Of a stretch of DNA of 64,000 nt, positions 36,638 through 51,600 are shown piece after piece. A model generated the notes under the pieces. That model saw only the letters and a list, made by a program, of their open reading frames with translations, was not told the origin of the DNA and did no database searches. Location: assembly GCA_030770545.1 (NCBI GenBank), contig CM061097.1, positions 2,480,501 to 2,544,500 on the forward strand, given 5' to 3'. Source of the stretch: Macropodus opercularis (Eukaryota > Chordata > Actinopteri > Anabantiformes > Osphronemidae). Each line of letters opens with the position of its first letter. The stretch's first letter is position 1. The position numbers were made by a program, and so were the translations under genes.

Positions 36638-39600
36638 TTATTTTCCATAAAACTTTTTGTTCAGGAGGAAAATTAGCAGATTCACGTTGACTTTGGCTTT
36701 GTCAAACATCTTCATCACGGCCACGCCTTCATACTGCAGCTGTAGGAGGTCCTGGAAGTCAAAAAGAAATCAGTTTCCTGACGTTAGTGTGAACTAGAAA
36801 ACATTTGCTTGATTTCCATAATATTTCCCGTTAGTAGTTCAGCAGGAAGCGGCAGGACAGGAAATGGAACCGTCCTCATCACACTGAGCTGCTTTATTTA
36901 GTGATGGTCTAAAGAACTTGTGTAATGTTTACCTGGAAATGAAGCTGGACCTTTTCCATTTCAACTCCCATAAACTTGGCCTTCACCTCGAAATCCCCAA
37001 CTTCCTCAGTGGGTGAAATGTCAAACATGACGTTCTTAAACCTGAGAGATGACAGAGACAATTTAACTGCCATTTACAGTGTATGCACTAAATCTTGTGT
37101 TGAACTGACTGGTTGGTTGGCGAATGCGTTGCTGTGTGAATGTAGACTCACTGGTTTGTCTGAAGTCCTTCTATCTCCAGGATAACTCCCTTTTCATGCA
37201 ACCTTGCTGCAGTGTACTTCAGAGACTGTGGTTTCCACTTCTTGCTGCCCTTGACATCTCCTTTACTATCCAGCTTTATAGATCTGCGTGAATTCCTGAA
37301 CACAGTAATACATGTTATATGATCACATGACATGACGTCAAGTCACATTCAACAAACCATATAAAAACAACAAGAAAGCAAGGTCGTCATAGGCAGGTAG
37401 TGAGACGATGATTCTACATGAGAAAATGAACTCACTTCCTGTTGAGATTATCCAGACAGGTCTTGATGTAAGTATCATAATAGTTCATCTGGTCCTGGAA
37501 GAAGGCAGTTTTTGAGTTGAGCGCCGTCAGGGTCTGCTGGAGCTTCACAAGCTCAGCCCTCCTCCTCTGCCTGTAGCGTCTTTGGTAGCGAATGTCCTGT
37601 AATAGCATATGATTACTGAAGAAGTAGTTACACAGATCGAACAGGATGCCTTCAAGTGTGAGGAACTGCTAACGAACCTTTGATATTTCGTTGATGAGGT
37701 CCTGGTATTTGTTACTAGCAGTAATGAGGCCTGCTTGCTCCAAGTTCCGGAGGTTCCTCAGGATCTTTCTCTTCTTCTGCTCGATAGGCAGCTGACTGTC
37801 CTCCAGTACTGCTGGACTGCTCTTCAGGCCCTCAGGTGTCTGAGCATCCTGAACGGCCCGGCGCTCTGCAATCTTTGCATGCTCCAATTCCTTTAGAAAA
37901 CAAAGGCACGAATAAGGAAACACGTGATCAAAACTGAATTACTACACTGAAAAATGATAATTCCTCCTCATCATCCTCCTTATATATCACCTGAGGTGCA
38001 GTGGCCGGGGTCTCGAGAATTTCAGGCAAACCCTCTCCAGGTTGAATCCGAATCACATCCACAATTAACTTTTTGGTCCTGAAGGTCACACAAAATAAAG
38101 TCAACTTTATGTGTTGATCATGTTCTCGTTCTCTATTGCAGGCCTTTCCTATGAACAGCATTACAAAGCTAAAGAATCAGAGGACATTTTTAAAGTTTTT
38201 GTAATAACTGCTTGTCTGGTTCACGTGACCTAGACACATTATAAAAATCAAGTTTAGTAACACGCGTACGTACAGTAGCAACTCAAACTATTTATCCGTT
38301 TATGTTAAAGACACCGACTCTCCAGTACAGTTTTTCCACCAACGGATGCACGTTTATTCGCTAGATAACCCAGACCAGTAAACCCCTTCCTTCTTGGTCA
38401 GGAAATGATAGAAGAGCAGGAAAGACAACAAAGACACACTGCTGAGTGAGAGTTTCTCTCTCTAACACACACACAAACACACACACAGGAGGATGACACA
38501 CGAAACTACATGGTAGAAATGAGAGCCACCTGTTCTTCTGCGCTCCACTGTCCCGCTTGCACAACTTTAATAAAGTTTTTCAGTAAAATACATCCTGTTC
38601 CGGATATAACTGTATAAATGCAATGGAAGTGAACTTGCTTGGTCATGAGAGTCTTCAAGTCTTTGTCGTCTCCTTCCAGCAGCTCGAATTTGCTGGTTAG
38701 AGTGAGAGAGATCTCTGTCTTTGCAAGTTGGTTCAGCACACTCTCTTTGTTTGTGTCACTGGGGTCGACAGCTCCTTCACCTGAAGCAGAGCAGCAGAGT
38801 GTGAATGTGAGGGCACACCAGCCAAGTGCTTGATTTATAAGAATAAATGTTTGTTTGACGATACCGAGCAACGCCTCTACATCAGGGACGTCTCCCAGGT
38901 CCTGCAGCAGTTCATGCAGTAAGTCATTATGATCTGGAGAGATGGCCTCCAGATGTTCTAAGAGGAGCTGAAAAACAGCTGCAATTAGTTCTAAAGAAAC
39001 TAAATATTAGTGTAACAACGTGATACTTAGCTACATGTTTAGCAACAAAACAACTTGATCCACCCCCACACACACACTTATTACTTTATACAAAGACAGT
39101 ATCTTCAGTATTTCTGGTTTGGTTACAAACATTGCAGAAGCTGAAAGAAAACAGTATTAAACCATTACCAGTACAGTAAACACTGTACACACAGCCTTTA
39201 CCGAATGTGTGTTGATTATTTCCTCTATTGAGATGTAGATGACAGGTTTGCTTAGTGTCACCATGTCTGAGTATTCATCAACATTAAACCTCTCCTCAGG
39301 CTCAGGTACATCACATGCTGACTGGAAGAACAGCCTGAAAGAAAAATTATTCACTGTTAGCAGTTATCACTCAGAGCGTCAGTCAGAAACAGAAAACAAA
39401 ATCTTTTCCAGTTTCCAGAAAATGGAGCTGTGTGAGTTTCCAGTAACAATGAGTCAGTCACTTAATGTGGGTCAGTAAGTGCACATATGCGGATTGTACG
39501 ATTCCCTCTGTTTTTGGGAATGTGGACAACTGTCTGGAGCTCATGATGTAACATGCTAAACATTTTTACCGCCCAACAGGGAGGAGGGAAGGAGTTTGTA

Positions 39601-42600
39601 TAGAGAACAGTATGTAGGAGTCCAGCTGTAAATATTACTTACTTGAATTTTTCATATGTCTGGGAAATGTAGTTGTTCAACGGGGTCATATGTGCATTCT
39701 CGCCCTCAAACAGCTTATTGGCAGCCGCATGTTGCAGCATCTTTGCCACAGAGCCCAGGTTACGGCGCTGGTCTACATGAAGTTGTCCTCCTGCTGACAT
39801 GTCAATGATGTCAAAGCCATCAGGCGCCACGATGGCAGGGTTCATGTAGCGGTAGTACAGCAGGTTTCCTACAATCTGAAAAGAAGAGAACATATCATTA
39901 AAAATGTTCATAGAATTATGGAGATGAACTAATGAGAACAGCACATTCTAAATCTACTGATGTGGATAAAATAATATCGACGTAGATGTTTAGATGAAAT
40001 GCATTTCAGGGCTTCTACCTTCAACAGCTCATCTTCAGAGGCATCTGGAAACTTCTCGTGGAGGCTGTTCTTCAGAACTTTTGCTATGTATCTCATGCCA
40101 TAACTACATGCAAAACAAACATCATCGAATGGAACATCAAACACAAAACAGAATGCAATCACATACAATATGATACAAGATCAAGCAACACACAGGACAA
40201 ATAAATGATGTATGGGTACGCGGTACAGATGAAGACTAGATGACATGTTGGTTCTTTAGGTGTAATTTTATATGTACTGCTACTACTACTGCTAATTGCT
40301 GACTTTTTTGTATAAAATACAGCAAAGCTTCAGTCCTAGTCATAAAACTGGTTTATTGTGTGCAGCACATGTCGCACAAAGCAGAGTTTTGTTCCTGAGT
40401 GACTAACTGAAAGCAGCTTGCATCATACAGTCTATCTATTCTAGTCATGACTTAATATGTAGTGGACACATTACGCTAACAACCAGAGTGAGTGGTAAAT
40501 GGCATGCAAAAGCATAACATCACATCCTACTTGGCCCCTGTTTTTCTCAAGTTGCCTTTAGAAGGTTGTTGAAGTAATACTGTAAAAATAGATACAATAA
40601 AAACGTGCAAATAGATCATAATTACTGTGTAACAAACTGAATTCCCCACAATCTTATTGAACACAAAAGCTAAAAACAGTAAATAAAAGCAAATCAGAAA
40701 CTAAGGGATCCACAGAAATCATGCTAACAAACATACTCAACCTCTAAAGACATAACAGACACAGGAAAATACAAAAGGAAACTTTAAAGGTCACGGAACT
40801 TACGGGATATTATCCAGTGAGGACACAATGGAGTTCAGGACCTTATCTGTAGCGGCCCGTAGCGCCAGACTAGATGCCTCCAGCCTGCTGCGAACTTCCT
40901 CATGCGACATGGCCTGCTCAGGAGTAACTTCATACGGCAGCTTGCTGAATTGAGACAGTAGTCAAAACTAAGATGTGTATATGCTTGCACAGCAGTTTAG
41001 AGCGTTTTACTTTGATAATTATCTGGACACATATATATCTGGACTAAAGAAAACCATATCAGATGTAAAGAAAACAAAAGCTCCATGCATCAATGCCAGT
41101 TCAGACACTCAGCAACAGAACAACCGCACATGTCATAGTGCGCTTTTACTGTACCTGGCCTCCCCGGTAGCGGTCTCCAGCTGGTTGACCCAGGCTTTAT
41201 ACACATCCACAGGGTTGGTGTTGATGCCTAAACTCTTGTCCTCAATGATGTCTTTGACCACTGGGGCCAGCAACTGCCTGAGTGTGTTGTGGCCTCTGGC
41301 TCCTCTGTTAAAGCTCACCACCATCTTGATGACGGTTGGATTCCCAGTTACTATGTCTTGGATCTGGTCCACCTTAGAACTGAAGAGGAAGATGGTACAG
41401 TAGATAAGTAGTTTGTACAAAACAAGGCAACATGTAGAGTAAATGTACGTCTGTACTTCTATAAGATCAGTCGTTAGCATAGTGAACTAGTGAAGACTGT
41501 GGCCCAGGTTTGTTAAGAGCAGCAGTTCTCACTTGATTTCCTCTTCCAGAGCAGTCATAAAGAGTTTGAGCAGCAGGTATTCCTCTCTCTGGTTCGAGGC
41601 ATAGTTGTACAAGGTGAAGATCACTGTGTCCATAAACTTCGTAGACTTGTTTTGGGGCATCTGGAAAATCAGCTTAGCCAGGTAAGATGGATTGGTCTGT
41701 AGCACAGGGAAGGAGCAGGTTATGTTATGAAAACCTTTTAGGGTGAGCACATTGTTTCAGTAAGGTAGATCAGGTAGGGTCATCAGATCACCTGTAACAG
41801 GTAAAATAGATGTTGGTAGGCCTCCAGTTTCCTTCTTTTGCCTTTACTTAGCCCTTTGATACCCAGTCTGTCTCCTGCTGTCGGGTCATCTTTACTCGAC
41901 TTATTTTTCTTGTTCATTTTCTTGTTATGGGAAACAACATCCTTTCCAAACAAACAAACAAACATCACATATGTGAACACACATTGATCAAGATAAAGAA
42001 GAATAACAGCGCCAGGAAATGCTGACCACTGAGGCAGCACATTTAACTTGGCATTATGAGGCTCAGGATAAAAGGCCACAATGTGAATTTGCTCTTTGCA
42101 TCGAACCTGCAGAGTGATCCTGTTCTTCACCAGCAGTCCGATCTTTATATCCATCAGGTTCAGGTCTTTCTCCATCTGTTGATTGGAGCGAATCTTGGTG
42201 ACCACTTCCTCCCTAAGACATGTTACTTCCTGCTCTTCCAGTAGATCCATGGGACTCTGCTCCAGCAAGTGAACAAACTTACGCACCACTGACAGAGGAG
42301 GATCCTTGGCTCCCGCTAAGATTTGGCACATGAAGAGAGACAACACACTGGTTGTAAGCCCTCTGTACACAAATAACAACAATGTTCTTATGTAGTCTAT
42401 TATGTTTACTGTGACGAATACTTCAATATGAACATACAGTACATTTAAAGACATATCTCTGAAATTAATTGGTGCTTTCAGAAGACAAACTGTATTTACA
42501 CAAAGAACAACATATGGCAGCACGATGACTAAATGAGCCAAAGACGCTCAAATATTACTAATGTGCTACAATTATCCAAATCCAAGAAAACACTAATTTA

Positions 42601-45600
42601 ACCATTGTTGCAGTATAACAGTAATCAAACTCAGAGACAACACATTAAACACAATATTGGTATTATATGAATATAGTCACGTCTAACTGCACATGTGTAA
42701 ATTGCCTTGTTGACTCACTCAGGGTTCTGTAGTCATCTCTGGCTTTGTTGGCTTTTAGAAATGCCTGTATTTTCACAATCTCTTTTTCCTATAACAGATA
42801 CAGTAACAAGTCCACAAAATGACACAAACAACAAAACCGAAGGATGCTACTCAGTGCAGCTGATTACAGTCATACTTACATGATTTTTGAAGAACTGCAG
42901 CCTCTGGTTGTATTTACGTTTGGTATTCCACATTTTTACCAAGGACTGAATCTAAAAATCAAGTGGGTTTGATGTCAGGTCTTTGAAGTGACAGCTACAG
43001 TATGTTGTGTTTAGTGCATACTTATAACTCTACTTACAACTCAGCTATCACAATTTGTACCAGTCTTAAGTATATTTTCTTAAAACATTTGATAAAAAAT
43101 GCATTACCCTAATGATAGTAGCAACATTTTTCTGAAGCAAATTCATTCTTTCTTTGTACATTTTTCTCTGTTTGTATCCTTTCCAGGAAGCCTGAAAAAA
43201 GAAGGTGCAGAGTCATACATATAAATACAGACATCACATTGGAAGTTGGAGTTTTGCAGCATTTGTGTAACGAAACTGAGACCAAAGCTGAAACTTCTGT
43301 AATCAAATGTTCAGATCAGATGCTCAGAACAAGGAACATCCACTGTGGCCTACATGTCTGACTCTGAAAGCTTGATAAGCGTTACCATAGTCACCCCAAA
43401 GTCACACCTAAATGAGAGCAGAGCAGAAAGTAGAACAGGGGACTGGGAGGCAGGATGCTGACTAGATCACAGTACCTGCAGTTTGATGACATGTGGTTCC
43501 TGCTGGTGTAGATACTCCATTCTCTGGGCACACCTCTTCCTGACAAGGTAACCCCTGATCCTCGCCTGTAGCTGGATCACAGAGGATTCGTTGGCCAGCC
43601 ATAACTGTTCTCGGTTATAGTCTGCAGTCACACAGCTGACAACGCTCTGGGGAGATAGTTTTTTTTAATGAACAATTCTTCTATAGAATTATCACTGTTG
43701 TTCAAATGAATAACTACATAAAATATATTATATCACTATATTCAGAGCTGTACGTTCAGGAGAGGATACCTGGATTTCCTCTTTACTGAGCTGACTACCA
43801 GTATCTTCAAATTCATCAGGCTTCTCCCAGGTTCCCCGACCAGTCTCCAGGTTATAGTAGTAGTCATATCTGTCCTTGATACTGTGTCTTACCCACACTC
43901 TACCTGTGTTTCCTGGGGAAAGCAGAATGTGTTAAACAATGTTTTACAGTCATCTGATAGGCACACAGTGATCATCCTTTATAGTGTTCTCTACAGTACA
44001 GCAGTACCACAAGTCAAGTTACCGTTAGTTGCACTGTTTGCTTGTCTCTGTGCCAATTCTTCCTGGTACGTGCCGGCACATTCAGGGAGCACCGCCCTCA
44101 GTCCTGCACCGGGAGCCTGCAAAGCCTGCAATGTCTTCTGGGAGTCCTCTTCTGCCACCTTCTTGTTAATATCAGCTACTGCTCCAGCCACTAGCAGAAT
44201 AAACATGATAATTCAATTATAATTCATTATGAAATGTGGTCTGCAGTCATAACATATTCATGTTTGTAGTATGTGGCGCTGCTTTACAGTAGGTATCAAC
44301 ACACAGGCCATCTACATTAGAACGTCTATGTTTACAGCTGAGCTCCCAGAGAGCAGAGGGAGCTGGCTCTGTACCAAAAGCAATCGTGATACTCAGACCA
44401 GATTATCCACTATGTCTCGTAAATGTAATTTAAAGTACTGCCACTGTGCAATTAAATCAATAAAGCACGCCAATTAAACTAACTAACCAGACCTGACTCA
44501 CAGCTTAACTATTAACCAACATATCCAACATATCTATCTATAATGGTGGTGATCTTACAGCTGAGAGCCTCCTCTTCATCTTGGTTGGCTGTGAATATGG
44601 CCTCTTGGATTTGGTCCAGCCACAGTACTGCAGATTCATCTCCAGAGCTCTGTAATCACAGAAAATGCAAAGGTCATTTCTCTTTTTTTCTAAGATCTCT
44701 GACGACCTTTAAGGCACACAAGCTACTGTCCATGCACAGCTGCACAATACTAACTTGACTGCATTTTAAATCATTTGAAGCAGAATAGGAAAAATGCCAA
44801 TCTCAGAACATTTTGCATTATGCAAACCAAGTTAGATTGTGCTTTTTTGAATATGCGGTCTTTAGCTCAACACCAGGTACATGTACTACATGTAGCAGCA
44901 AGCTGGTGCTATTAAAGCAACACCAAAAAGGTGGCAGTACCATTTCCCCTGCGTCCAGTGATAAGACCTACAGAAAAGGAAAAGTGTAAAGAGTAATTGT
45001 TAACAATACATACAAAACAAACACACGCTGTGTACACAAAGTTTGTTTATTCAGCTTGACTCTGGCATTTGTTCTAAATTTAGAGAACTGGTAGGGATGG
45101 GGTTTACCCCTGACCACAGGCCCAAGAGGAAGGAAGTCACCATTAAAACACACTAAATATAGCTTCTTTGTTTACCATATCAGCAGTTAAGCAAGAATCT
45201 TTCCCAGCTTGTCCCAACTGCAAAACATGTGATGTATTTATTTTAGTTTTAGTGAGTTGTAAAAATGTTTCATTAATTTCATGAGAAAATTATCAGATGT
45301 GAAGTAAATGTACAAAACATAGACATCAATGTACTATAAACAATCAAATCAAATAAATAAAGAACTTGTTTATATATAGGCAGGCAAACTGTATGTAAAG
45401 TATCAGTAATGCACTGAATATTTTATAACTTATTAGAGACCACAGCTGTTGATGAATCACTTATTATCCATTGGCCTCTACACCCAGTGAGTCAGTGGGG
45501 CTGGTACTGTCACAGTCAGAGTTGAGCTCTTAAGCCTGGACAGGAAACACACTTCCACATAGTTTAGTGGGAAGCTCAGTGAGCACACATTGTCCTACTG

Positions 45601-48600
45601 TTGCAGAGAAAAAGGCCAGTTGCACCGATGGAGAACGTCCACATTTACATTACTAACAAGAAGAAACACAGAGAAGGATGAAAACAAAGAACGTTTAAGA
45701 ATTCCGGGACTGACGAGTGACATGGCCAACCTCGTGCCAGGGTTACTCATCTTTGGGTTTGCCGTTCAGACCTTTCAGCTTGATGGTAAGTAATGATGAT
45801 TTAAATTAGTTAAGAGCACTTTTTTAACACATTACTGTAATATAGATTAATTATTTTTGTAAAATGCCAAAAACATTGTTTTCTCCTTATTTTTAGGAAA
45901 CAACATCACCGGCATTTCAACTGGTCTGATACCAAAAACATTTGGAGGAAGAAGGAACAAACCTAATAACACACACATGCCAGCTAAGACACCCAGCACA
46001 GTCCACTGGCTTGACGTGAACCCAGACGGCCCAGTGACAACCTATGCCACAGGGGTCCTCAGTACCTGGGTCATACCGCTGTCATACATCCTGGCCATGC
46101 TGGTGGGCATCCCCTCCAACGCCTACATTCTGAGCTTTCTCAGAGTCAGACTCAGAGCAAAGTCCTTGTCCACAGTGATTCTTTACCTCAACCTGGCCTT
46201 GTCCGACCTGCTGCTCCTGCTTTCCCTGGCGCTGCGAGTTCACTACCACTTCAACGGAAACGACTGGATATTTGGGGAAATCTCCTGCAGGCTCATCACA
46301 GCCTTGTTTTATGGTAATGTTTACTGTTCCGCTCAGACTATAGCTTGCATCAGTCTGAGGCGCTACTTGGCTGTGGTCAGGCCGTTTTTGTACAGACGAC
46401 TGGCTAAGACTAGGCTGGCAGCGTGGACATGCGTGGCTTTATGGATTCTGTTTGGGATTGCTATTTTGCCTGAGCTCCTGGTTAGACAGAGCTACCAGGT
46501 TAACCAGCTGGAAGTCACCACCTGCCATGATGTACAGCCTTTCAAGGAGGAATCGCATTCCCTGCTGGCGTCATACAGGCTGATGATAATTTGTCTAGGA
46601 TTCATGGTCCCGTTCCTCACTTGTGTGTATGCCCATGTGTCAGTGGTGTACCATCTGAGTCAGTCTGGTTGTGACTGGAAGCCCTTTATACGGGTAAGCA
46701 CTGTAGTCTTTGTCATCTTTGTGGTGTGTTTTTTGCCCAGCGCTATCCTACATATCATCCACTACATCCGTCTGGTTTCCAGTGGGGATGACGAACTATA
46801 TGGATACTACAGAGTTGCCGTTTGCCTCTGCTGCTTCCACAGTTGTCTAGATCCTTTCCTTTGTGTGCTCATTTCCAAGACGACAGCTTCTGAACTACAG
46901 TTCATTTCCTTCCGTGGGATATCTCAGCGACCAGCAGCTATGTGAGACTTTACATACGGCCACAGGATTTAGCTATTGTTGATACACAACAAGGAACATG
47001 CCAAACACTGATGACAACTTTAAGACTGGACACTGAACCGTATCGAGTTCACAAAAACATGGCAACCTTTGTGACTGCAACATAAAGTGCATTCAACAAA
47101 ATGGATAAGAACACATAAAATACAAAATCACAGATGTTACAGTGTCTAAGTCTGTTTCAGAGGAGATGCAAAATCATGTTTACTTATGGCTTTTAAGATA
47201 CACGTGAAAGATAAAGATAAGAAAAATGAAAAAGGTATTTGTAAGACATTTTATTATTCTTATTTTGACAGATCGTCCTGCATAAAACATCCATATAAAT
47301 AAGTTTCGACCTACCTGGCAGAGAAGTTCTTTGGTATGTTGTAAGACATCATGGTAGTGTTTGGCTGTGGCAGGGCTCACACCCGTCAGCTTGGCTGTAG
47401 GCAAGCACAAAGCTGCAAGCGTCTGATGATGATCGCCTGAGTTCAGTGCCTCATTAATTTCAGCTATGGCTATAATACCTGGCGACAGAAAATAAGACAC
47501 ATCTAAATCTTCATCGAGTGCCTGTGTTGCTATTGTGTTTTATCGCTTAAACTAAAGGTTTTAGCTTACTCTCAATTAACAAGTAAAAGAGTTTATTAGT
47601 ACAATATGTTAAAAGCATGCAAAGCTTTCTTACGCTCGTGTTCTTCATGGACCTGAATGTTGACTGTGTCTATGCACTTCTGAACATCATTCCAGTTGAG
47701 AAACTCTTGATCCCTGGTAAGAGCATCAGCACGCTCTTGAATAAGTGTGTCAGCATACCTGAGAGAGAGAGAGAGAGAGACAGACGGGAGGGGGGGGGTC
47801 AAAATAGGTGCAGGACACAAATTGATTTTTCTCTATACTCTACTCAAATGTGTTATAACCCAGACCTCATACCTACAACATGTAATCCCTGTCTACAGTT
47901 GCTGCACTGGCATCTGCTCATTTATTAAAGACTCTATTCAGTATTTTATTGTCTTCAGTTTGTCATTATTTCGTGACTTTTCAATGTCTGTTTTTACATT
48001 TATTACTTGATAAACATTGTTAAACACCACATAAATAAGATATGTTAAAGAGAAATAGCATGTTTCTAGAGCCTGTTTCCTCTTTTATCTATAAATGAGT
48101 GTTTTCTGACTTTTTAACTTTATTGCTATTAGCAGTATTTTGCAGGGTTAGTGTATCTATTAGCTGTGTCTACTCTGTGTCGTCCTTGTCTAAGCTTAAG
48201 CTTATTTAGGGTCAGTTCAGCAAGATAAATTAGAACTAAATTCTAAATATATTTTCTGCGTAGTTCACTCTCACCTGTTGAGGTTGTCCTGGTCTATGTT
48301 GGTGAAGCCCAGAGGAGAATCTGTTAGCTGCTCAATCACAGCCTGTGGGTCTTTGGTGTCAAGCACCTCATTCAGCACAGCTACAGCTGACAGCATCTCC
48401 ACAGCTACACTCAGTTCTTCGTGGCTCAGCCCAGACTGAGACGTGAACACAAGTGTGAAGTGATATTTAACTGCAGTATACATATAACTAGCACTGACCT
48501 TATGCGTATAAGCAAAGCTTTTTTGAAGTTTTGTAATTTTACACATTATGTCTTACCCGCCCCCCTTGTAGCTGCAAACTGAAAAGCTCAGCCTGATAGA

Positions 48601-51600
48601 GGTTGGCAGCAGTTTGATAGACAATTGGCAGTAGTGCCTCGGGGTCCATCAGCTTCTCCACTGTGTCTGTTGCGTTACCGAGGCGAATGGCGGTATTGAT
48701 CGCAGTAACTGCTTCAAGTTCTGGTAAAAAAACGTTACAGCTATTAAAATCATGTTGTGGAGTATCCTGATTGTGGGTATGATGCAGTACAAACAGAATT
48801 TACTTCGTCTCTCTGCTTCAGCGAAGTCATTGCAAGAGCTGACAATTCGTTGAATCTCCTCCTTGTCCACAAACATGGCCTTCATTTCATCCTGCAGCAC
48901 AAAGCGTATGAACACTCCTAAAATATGCCACCAGGATCCCATGATTACCCACCATGCTTTGATGTAGGACAAGGGAAGAAGTGTTGAGGTTCACCACAAC
49001 CGTTTTAATAGCTTTCACATTCATAATATTCGTGGATTTAAAAATGCAAGCAGATGTATTATATAAGACTAAATAACAAAAAATACTTCTTATTTACTGC
49101 ATGCCAATATCAAATAAATAAAGTAATTGTGTCTCTTTGACCCAAGAGTGCAGACTGACCTTGGATTTATGCTGGCAGTAAGTGGTAAAGTGTTCCAGGT
49201 ACCAGTGGCGGTTTGAGTCCTGAACACCCAGCAAGGCCAGAGCTTCAAGCCTAAGTGCAGCCAGCAGAGCATCAACATCCTCGCACGACACTGCTTGATT
49301 GACCTGTCTAACTGCTGCTTCAGCTGGAATCAGAAGAATCACAAGTCAGTTAGTCAATCAGAGAAAGATACTGAATCAATTTATTCATGTTTCACTTTTC
49401 AGTCCTTACTGTTCACATAGTCAAGGCAGCCTTGGATTTCTTGCTGAGTCAAAAATTCCTCATAAACATCTCTTTCTTCAGTGGCGACGGAGGAACGCTT
49501 ATGGAGAGAGTTTATCAAATGTAAATCCCCCAATTTAAGAGAAAACTGTTTTCAGTATTTGTTAAAAAGAAAGGCAGATGAGAAACTGGTGATGAGTAAA
49601 CTTAGTGTTTAGTGAAATACAGCTGAAATGTGCTGGCAAGGCCTGTGGACTGAATCAGTGCAGGCAACCTCTTCATTACCAGACACAGCGAAGTAATGAG
49701 TCAAATATTATTCTACAAAAGAACGATACCTTTGGAATAAAGGAAGTTACTGATGCTGTGCTGGGTTTCTTACCCTCCCAGAGGAATGATCCTGCTTACG
49801 GGCTTTGGCCTGAAACAAAGTGTCCTGATAGTCCTGGGACAAAACCTCCTGGATGTTCTTTAGCATTGCATTAGGATTATTCAGGGCTCCCATGGTTACA
49901 GATGCCTGGCCTCTGTCAACTGCTTCATTGATTGCAATTACAGCAGCATGCACTGAAGACAACAGAGAGTATACACAAACACCAAACAAACACAAAGTCA
50001 GTCAACAATCAGACGCCAGTTATCCATCCAGTTAAAAGTGTTGAAGGACTTACAGGCAGCTTCATCCACTGAAAGCTCATTGGCCAGGATACCTCCAATC
50101 TTACTGAAAGCCGGCATCTGAATTCCATATTTTTCCAGCTCACTCCTCATGTTGCTGATTTCTTCCTCTGGAAGAACAACATTTAACATATAATACATTT
50201 AACATATAAATATTTGTCAATGGCAGGAAAAAAATCCTAACATGAACAGCATGAACAGCAATTTATATATTTCCTCAACTGTCGTTACACAAACGAAGTA
50301 AAAATCAGATATCTGGGTCTAAAATCTATTATTAATTTCCTCACAATAGAATCTACATGATGTGTTACTTAAATCTAAATAAATATTGTAAGTTCAATTA
50401 CATACTTTCAAATTTATCTCTGTAACTCTCATGCTTTGCTCAGCATGATTTGTGTATCTCCTCACAGGCCAAATATTTGAGACAGCTGTCAAAATATTTC
50501 CAGAGCTAGTTAACGATGTAAATACCCGTCATAGAGGGTGGAAATAAAACAGACGTGCACCACAGAGGGATAACACTCATAGAGGAAGATGGAAGGAAGG
50601 AAGGAAGGAAATCTGAAATGTATAATCAGAGCACAAAGGAATAAAAGGCCAAATGCTGTGGTTGGTGGGTGGCTGAAATTGTGAGGGGAATTTATTGCTT
50701 ACGTTTACATTCATCATTGTTTAAGATATCTGTACATTCAGCTCTTTACATTATATAGCATTAATGTGTTAAAGACACATTCCCCAAAGATAAATCATAT
50801 TAGTAAATTTAACTCGTACACTGGGAACTATTTTGGGGGGAAAAGAAAAATCACAGAGGTTTTATTCTAAAGTCCAAAGCTTTGAAGCGTGATCTTATTC
50901 ATTACATTTAAATGGCTGAGGGGCATATTTTGATTAATTAAAATGCTGGATTATTCAGACACCTACATCGTGTTTACGAGATCATCATAAAACATAACAT
51001 GCCTGAAAGCACATAATCAATCTTTTAAGCTTTTCAATTAAAATACAAAAAATGATCCTCCTATACAGAGGATTCTCATTTCATGAAACCATGTGTGTAC
51101 ACATCAGTTTCTCCAAAAGCCCTGAGGTAACATTTATCCTTCACCGTAAAAGCAATTAACAATTAATATCTTAAGCTTTTCTTTGGTTTATATTTTCTTT
51201 AATTTTGTGTTCTTTTGTTCAGTTTCTTGGTTTCGGACTCACCTGTAAAGTCCACTTTGCCCAAAAGGTCCTGGATCTGTGGTGCAATGCCCAGTTTGTA
51301 CAGGTACAAGCTGAAATAAACAAGAAGTGTGAGAGTGACACAACTTATGTGAAATAATGTTAACAGTAAAACCCTTGAAACATTCTGCAGATCAACAGCG
51401 TCATAACATGAAACTGAAAGTCTATGTTTTTTGTAATTTGTCCCACTCCCACCACAGGGTGGCAGTGTTACAACACGATTACAATCTGACAGCAGCTACT
51501 AGGCTCAGTCCACCACCAAGCAATGAATTCAACAAGCAGGTGGCTGGAAACTTCATAAAACTTTCATCTCCTACAGGTACCCAATAAGTGGTAATGAATT

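Noticed and set aside
38625..38640. GT donor (GTTCAC) for iqgap2 exon 34
   Set aside because: Extends the exon by four bases and breaks the frame into exon 35; the GC donor gives the family sequence.
45590..45721. Upstream in-frame ATG for f2rl2
   Set aside because: The added residues are polar and basic and would bury the signal peptide; ATG at 45722 starts directly with it.
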